A stretch of 64,000 nucleotides of DNA from Methanosphaera sp. ISO3-F5 (GTDB lineage Archaea > Methanobacteriota > Methanobacteria > Methanobacteriales > Methanobacteriaceae). The DNA is taken from assembly GCF_034480035.2 (NCBI RefSeq), contig NZ_CP118753.2, positions 519,001 through 583,000 of the forward strand, given 5' to 3'. Each line of letters begins with the position of its first letter. Within the stretch, counting starts at the first letter, position 1. Below, in pieces: positions 52,901 through 61,900 of this stretch. The notes below the pieces were generated by a model, which searched no databases, had not been told where the DNA came from, and saw nothing but the letters and a program-made list of their open reading frames with translations. The position numbers and the translations under genes were made by a program.

Positions 52901-55900
52901 AACAGTAGGAACAGTATACAACATTAGCGGATACTTCAAAGATGTAAACGGAACAGCAATAGAAGGAGTAAACCTAACAGTACAAGTCAATAACATTATC
53001 ATTAATGACAGTGCCATAACTGGTGAAAATGGTTACTTCTCAGTAAATTACACTTCAAACCATGAAGGAAACTACACAGTAACAGTAAAATTCGATGGAA
53101 ACGACATCATAAATGCTACAAGTAACACAACAACATTCAATGTTAACAAAATCCCTACAAACACAACAGTATATATTGTTAACAATACCGTTGGAAACGT
53201 TACATTAAACGTAACAGTAACAGATGAAGAAGGACACCCAATAAACGGTACCCTCAACGTAACCATTGGAACAACTACAAGGCAAGTACCAATAGAGGAT
53301 GGTGAAAAAATCATCGACCTCAACGAATATGGTATAGGAATTGATTCAACAGAACAAATCACAGCCAAAGTAGTATTCACAGGAAATGACACATATATTA
53401 ACAGTACAGGAATTGATGCAAGAACACTTGAAAGTGATACACCAACAGAATTCACAAGCATAACAGCTGACAAAGAAACAGCAGTTATAAATGTTGATGT
53501 AAACCCAGAAAATTCCACACTAGGAAACACTATTGGCATATTCGGAAGTTTAAACGATACTAATAATAATGCAATAAAATATGCAGACATTAATATCACA
53601 GTAAGAAACAGTACAAACGATATTGTCTACTCTGTCAATGTAACAACTGACAGATTCGGAGAATACGAGTACCGCAACAATACACTACCTGCAGGTACAT
53701 ACACAGTTAATGCATCATATTATAGTGAAAACTACAACTACACAAGTGCAGTAAAAACATTCACTATAAACAAGATAAACACTACAATAACTGCAAATGT
53801 ACAGAATAACACAGCAGGTAATGTAACAGTACGAGTACTAGTAACTGATGAAACTGGAATAAACAGAATAACCGAAGGATATGTGAACATCACAGACAGT
53901 GAAGGTAACCTATTAGGACGTGCTAGCTTAGACGGTACAAATGGTGTTGTGGATATTGTTTTACCATCAATAGTTGAAAACAAAACAGTTAACCTAACAG
54001 TTAACTATGAAGGATCAGCTAAATATGCAAACAGTACCAGCAATACATTAAAAGAAGTTCAAATAACAACAAGAGATGCAAACATTAATGTAACTCCTGT
54101 AAACAGCATGTTCGGTAATACCACAGTAAAAGTTAACCTCACTGACAGTACAACTGGCGATGCATTACCAAATGCTCCATTCAACATCACAGATGCTGAT
54201 GGCAAAGTTGTTGGTAATGGTACGACAGGCAATGATGGTACAAGCGTTGTGAATGTAACAGTTCCAGTGGGTGAACAAACATTAACAATAGTTTACCCAG
54301 GAAACACTACATACACACAAAATAGTGAAGAATTAAGTATAAATGTTACACAACGTGAAAGTACAATCAATGCAACTGTAACTAACACTACTGCTGGAAA
54401 CGTGACAGTACAAGTGAATGTAACAGATGCAACCACAGGAAAACCTGTGACTAGTGGAAACATCACCATTACAGCTAATGGTGAAACAGTTGCTCGTGTA
54501 GAGTTTACCAATGAAACAGGAATAGTTGATGTCTTAACAAACATTACTAATTCCGGTGATTACGAAATCGTCGCCATCTATGAAGGTAATACTAATTATA
54601 CTTCAAGTGAAGATAAAGGAGACGACTTAAACGTAAACATTGGAAAACGTAATGCTACAGTCACATTCAACCAGCCAATCGTAAACAATACATTCGGCAA
54701 TACCACAATCAATGTAACAGTCACTGATACAATTACAGGCGAACCTATCATAAACGGTACAGTAAATGTAACCGATAATGATGGTAACCCTATAGGTAAT
54801 GGTACAACCGACGAAGAAGGTAATGTTATAATAAATATTACTGTTCCAGTCAACGAAAACAATATCAACATTAACTACACAGGAAATGCTACATACAACC
54901 CAAGTAACATTACCCAAACAATTAATGTTGATCCTCGTAACAGTACAACTGTCGCAGAAGTAACCAATTACACTGCTGGTAACGTAACCATAAAAGTAAA
55001 CGTAACCGATAGTATAACAGGTGAACCGGTAACTAGTGGATATGTGAACATAACAGCTAATGGTGAAGTAGTTGGTAGAATTGAACTAAATGAAACCAAT
55101 AATGGTGTAGTATATGTTGTAACTAACATCACTGATAGTGGTGATTACGAATTAGTAGCTAACTTCGAAGGAAATACAAACTACACAAACAGTTCATATG
55201 AACTTGGAAGTACATCTATTGATAAACGTAATGCAACAGTGGATTACAGTGTTGTAAATGCTACTCTTGGTAACACAACTGTAAACATAACAGTAACTGA
55301 TACAGTTACTGGTGAACCAATAGTAAATGGTACAGTTAACATTACTGACGTTGATGGTAACATTATAGGTAATGGTACAACCGATGAAAACGGTACAGCC
55401 ATCATTAACATCAAAGTTCCAATCAACACAACAAGTATCATAGTCAATTACACAGGTAACATCACATACAATGAGAATGTTACAACTCAAAGAATTGACA
55501 TGCTACAACGTAACAGTACAACCGTCGCTAATGTAACCAATTATACTGCTGGTAATGTGACTGTTAGTGTAAATGTGACTGATACTACCACTGGGGCTCC
55601 TGTTCCTAATGGTCCTGTTGAAGTTTATGCTAATGGTACACTTGTTGGTAATGGAAGTGTGGCTGATGGTTTAGCTACTGTTGTGACTAATATCACTTCC
55701 AATGGTGATTACAATATAAGTGTAAAATATCTTGGAAATGAGAATTACACGGATAGCAGCTATCTTGTCGGTGACACTCCTATTGTTGGTCGTGAAAGCA
55801 ACATTACTGCTGAAGTGACTAACAATATCTATGGTAATACGACTGTGAATGTTACAGTTGTTGATCCGGTTACTGATGAACCTATTCCTAATGCTACGGT

Positions 55901-58900
55901 TATTGTAACATTACCGAATGGTACTGAAGTAAATGGTACGACTGATGAGAATGGTACGGTTGTTATTCCTGTTGACATTCCTGTAGGCGAAAATACATTA
56001 AATGTAACCTACCCAGGAAACGAAACATACAATGCAACTAAAACCAACATCACATTAACCGTAGGACAACGAAACAGTACAACAACAGCATCCATAGCAA
56101 ACAGAACTGCGGGTAACGTAACAGTACGTGTAAACATAACTGATATGATTACTGGCAGTCCTGTAACAAGTGGTAACATTACAATCACAGCAAATGATGA
56201 AACAGTTGCTCGTCTAGAATTCAACAATGAAACAGGTATTGTTGACGTGTTAACCAACATAACAGAAATGGGCGATTATGATATAATTGCAAAATTCGAA
56301 GGAAATACAAACTACACTGGTAGTGAATATGACCTTGGAACAGAAACAATTTACAGACAAAACGCTACAATCACATTAGAAGTTAACACAACAAGCACAA
56401 CAGTATTTGATACAATCAAATTCAACGGAACCCTCGTAGATGGCCTAGGTAACAAAATTACTGGTAAAGTAAACATTACAGTAACTAATGGTACGGATAG
56501 TTACACACACGCTGATGTTGAAGTAAATAATGGATACTATGAACTACCTAGAACCACAAACATTACTGGAACAATCAATGTAACAGTAAGTTATCCAGGT
56601 AATAATACAATAAATCCATTAAATATAACAAAAACATACAATGTGGAAAAACGTGACACAATAACATTAGTACAAGTAATAAACGATACAGTTGGAAACC
56701 TAGTCATCGACGTAATTGTCAAAGATGCAGTGGACAACACTACATTGACCGGTGTGAACTCTATCCATGTAACCTTTGATGAAGGAACAGTTACAGAACC
56801 TATTAATGAAAGTGGTGTGACAAGAATTATTGTCCCTGTAAGTGACGCTCTTCAACACACAGGTATTAAAGTAGAATATCTTGGAAACGGTACCTACAAC
56901 CCAAGTACAGGATTAAACAATGCAACATATCCTGATGAAGAAGAACCACTCAGAAACATAGATCTTAAACAACACAACTCAACATTAACAGTAACAGTAA
57001 CTCCACAAACAGAAAGAGTTGGCACAGTATTCAATATAAGCGGATACTTCAAAGACACAAACGGCACAGCTATAAATGGTGCAACATTAATCATATCCAT
57101 AAACAACACTTACTATAATGACAGTGTCGTGACCGGACAGGATGGTTACTACTCAGTAAACTACACTTCAACAGTTGAAGGAAACTACACAGTTACGGTT
57201 AAATATAACAGTAACGGAGTGGTAAACAGCACACTTAACACCACAACCCTCAGAGTAGACAAAGTCTACACAAACACAAGTGTATCAATAGTCAATAATA
57301 CTCAGGGAAATGTAACATTAAATGTGACTATTACTGAAGTAGATGGAACACCAATAACCAGTGGAACATTAAACATATCCGTTGGAAACAATACTAAAGA
57401 AATTACATTTACAAACGCTGAAAATATAATAAGCCTTAAAGACTTAGGACTTAATATAAACTACACAACTAGTGTAAATGTATCAGTAGTATATGTTGGA
57501 AGCAATGTCTATGTAAACAGTACCGGAAAAACAGTTGGCACAGAGGATGAATTCAACACTATAAAAGCAGATAAAGAATTTGCAAACATAACCGTTGATA
57601 TTGATCCAAGTGAAGTGCTAATAGAAAAAGAATATGATGTATCCGGAAAATTAACTGACATTAATGGAAACACAATACCTGACGCAAATATTAACATCAC
57701 AGTTAAAAACTCAACAGGTATTGTATACTCATTAAACGTAACAGCTAACAGTAACAACGGTAATTACTTATACACAAACAGTACATTACCAGCTGGAACT
57801 TACACTGTAAACGTATCATTCTACAATGATAACTATGAATACACTAGTAAGGAAGTTACCTTAGTTGTAAATAAAGTTAACACAACTACCGAAGCATTCA
57901 TATCCAATAATACTGCAGGAAACGTAACTGTTCATGTAATTGTAACCGACAACAAAGGCCGTGAAGTATCAGAGGGTATTGTAAACATTACTGATGAAAC
58001 CGGAAAACAATTAGGTACAGCAACACTCAGCACAACAAATAATGGTGTTGTATATATCATACTACCTTCAATAGAAAACAATGGTACTTACACATTCATA
58101 GCAAAATATGAAGGAACACCTAAGTACAATTCAAGTTCTGATGAAGAAAGCATGAAAGGCACTGTTATCGTGTCAAGAGAAGCAAGTATCAACATAGACA
58201 GCGAAAACACAACATTCGGTAATACCACAGTAAAAGTTAACCTCACTGACAGTACAACTGGCGATGCATTACCAAATGCTCCATTCAACATCACAGATGC
58301 TGATGGCAAAGTTGTTGGTAATGGTACGACAGGCAATGATGGTACAAGCATTGTGAACGTAACAGTTCCAGTGGGTGAACAAACATTAACCATAGTTTAC
58401 CCAGGAAACGAAACATACAATGCAACAAACAAAACATTAACATTCACAGTACAAAGACGTAACAGTACAACCGTCGCTAATGTAACCAATTATACTGCTG
58501 GTAATGTGACTGTTAGTGTAAATGTGACTGATACTACCACTGGGGCTCCTGTTCCTAATGGTCCTGTTGAAGTTTATGCTAATGGTACACTTGTTGGTAA
58601 TGGAAGTGTGGCTGATGGTTTAGCTACTGTTGTGACTAATATCACTTCCAATGGTGATTACAATATAAGTGTAAAATATCTTGGAAATGAGAATTACACG
58701 GATAGCAGCTATCTTGTCGGTGACACTCCTATAACAAGCCGTGAATCAAACATCACAGTAAACATTCCAAACGCTACAGTAGGTAATACGACTGTAAATG
58801 TAACTGTTGTTGATCCGGTTACTGATGAACCTATTCCTAATGCTACGGTTATTGTAACATTACCGAATGGTACTGAAGTAAATGGTACGACTGATGAGAA

Positions 58901-61900
58901 TGGTACGGTTGTTATTCCTGTTGACATTCCTGTAGGCGAAAATACATTAAATGTAACCTACCCAGGAAACGAAACATACAATGCAACTAAAACCAACATC
59001 ACACTAACCGTAGGACAACGAAACAGTACAACAACAGCAGAAATAATCAATTATACTGCTGGTAATGTGACTGTTAGTGTAAATGTGACTGATACTACCA
59101 CTGGGGCTCCTGTTCCTAATGGTCCTGTTGAAGTTTATGCTAATGGTACACTTGTTGGTAATGGAAGTGTGGCTGATGGTTTAGCTACTGTTGTGACTAA
59201 TATCACTTCCAATGGTGATTACAATATAAGTGTAAAATATCTTGGAAATGAGAATTACACGGATAGCAGCTATCTTGTCGGTGACACTCCTATAACAAGC
59301 CGTGAATCAAACATCACAGTAAACATTCCAAACGCTACAGTAGGTAATACGACTGTAAATGTAACTGTTGTTGATCCGGTTACTGATGAACCTATTCCTA
59401 ATGCTACGGTTATTGTAACATTACCGAATGGTACTGAAGTAAATGGTACGACTGATGAGAATGGTACGGTTGTTATTCCTGTTGACATTCCTGTAGGCGA
59501 AAATACATTAAATGTAACCTACCCAGGAAACGAAACATACAATGCAACTAAAACCAACATCACACTAACCGTAGGACAACGAAACAGTACAACAACAGCA
59601 GAAATAACAAACTACACAGCAGGAAACGTAACAATACCAGTTAACATAACAGACACAACCACTGGAACACCAGTTCCAAACGGACCTGTTGAAGTATATG
59701 CTAACGGTACACTCGTAGGTAATGGCACAGTTAAAGATGGAAAAACAACAGTAACTACAAACATAACCAGCAAAGGTACATATGATATAGTAGTAAAATA
59801 CCTTGGAAACACTAACTACACGAACAGTAGTTACACCATAGACGAAATCACTGTTGTAGACCGTGAATCAAACATCACAGCAAACATTCCAAACGCTACA
59901 GTAGGTAACACAACTGTGAATGTTACAGTTGTTGATCCGGTTACTGATGAACCTATTCCTAATGCTACAGTAATTGTAACATTACCGAATGGTACTGAAG
60001 TAAATGGTACGACTGATGAGAATGGTACGGTTGTTATTCCTGTTGACATTCCTGTAGGCGAAAATACATTAAATGTAACCTACCCAGGAAACGAAACATA
60101 CAACGGAACAAAAATAACAGTACCAGTCACAGTAGAACCACGCGAAAGCCTAACAGACGCAAACATCACAAACAACACAGCCAAAAACACAACTGTTGAA
60201 GTAGTAGTAACTGATCCAGTAACAAACAAACCAGTTCCTAACGGTACCGTTGAAGTATATATCAACGATACACTAGTAGGAAGTGGAGAAATAATTAATG
60301 GTACAGTAACTATTCCATTAGACATTAATGAAACAGGCAATTATGATGTAGAAGTCATATACTTAGGAAACGAGGATTACAACCCAAGTAACAAAACAAT
60401 AGATGATGTGGAAGTAGTTGGAAGAACATCCGACATAACAGCAAACATCACCAACAACACACTTGGAAACACCACAATAAACATAACTGTAACAGACCCA
60501 GTAACAGACGAACCAATAAGCAATGCAACAGTAATCATCACACTACCAAACGGCACAAAAGTAAATGCAACAACCGATGAAAACGGTACTGTAACAACAC
60601 CTGTCGACTTACCAAGAGGAGACAACAACATAACAGTCACATACCCTGGTGACGACAAGTACAACTCTACAAACATTACAATACCAGTAAAAGTAGAGCC
60701 AAGAAACAGTACCACCACAGTAGAAGTACTTAACAATACTGCAGGAAACATCACAGTAAAAGTAAACGTAACTGATTCAACAACTAACAAACCAGTACCA
60801 AACGGAACAGTTAACATATACGTTAACAATACACTCATAGGAACTGGAGAAGTAGTAAATGGAAGCGTAACAATCCCAGCCAACATAACAAACATTGGAA
60901 CAGAGGAAATCAACGTAACCTACATGGGTAACGATGAATACGCACCAAGCAGTGAAGAAGAAAACGTTGAAATAGTGCCACGTGAAACAAAACTAGTAGC
61001 AGAAGAAGTAAACAACACAGTAGCAAACACTACAATAAGTGTAAACATAACCGATTCAACTACTGGAAAACCTATTACAAACGCTCCAATAAAAATAATA
61101 AACAATGCAACAGTAATAGCAGAAGGCACAACTGACGATGAAGGTAAAGTAACAATACCAGTCAACTTACCAGCAGGAAACTACACAGTAGATGTAGTAT
61201 ACGAAGACAACAGCCCAAACAAAAATACAACACAACAAATACCAATAACAGTAAACAAACACAACACAACAATCACTCCAACCATCAAAAACAACAAGGT
61301 AGACAACACAACAATCGAAGTAAAAGTAACAGACAATGACACGGGCAAACCAGTCGTAAACACATTAACTGAAATAACATTAGAAAATGGAACAAAAGTT
61401 CAAGCAACAACAAATGACAAAGGAATTGCAACATACAATGTAAAAGTTCCAGCAGGCGTGAACAACTTGAACATAAAAGTTATAGAAACCCCATACTATA
61501 ACGAAGCAGAATCTAATGTAAAACTAGACGCACAAAAAGAAAATGTCCTAGTTAAAGTAGAGGAAGTACGTGGAGTAATTGGTGACAAACTTGTACTCAA
61601 GGCAAAAGTTACTGACAATAATGGAAATCCAGTAACTGGTGGAAACATAGCATTCAAGATAAACGGAAAAACCGTTACAAGAGGGCAACTATTCGGAACA
61701 AACGACACCACACCTTACAAAATAAGCGTAAAAGATGGTGTAGCACAAACCGAATTAATGGCAAACAATGAATTGGCAAAAGCAGAAAACATAACCGCTT
61801 CATACAGTGGATCAAACACATACAATGCAAACAAATCTGATACTGTAAATATGAACATAAAAATGAGAACAGCTAACATAAACATTGAAACACCAGAACT

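Noticed and set aside
58709-60049. Repeated minus-strand open frames of 72 codons with almost identical proteins
   Set aside because: They are complementary-strand shadows of the repeated adhesin blocks, without ribosome sites; their similarity simply follows from the DNA repeats.
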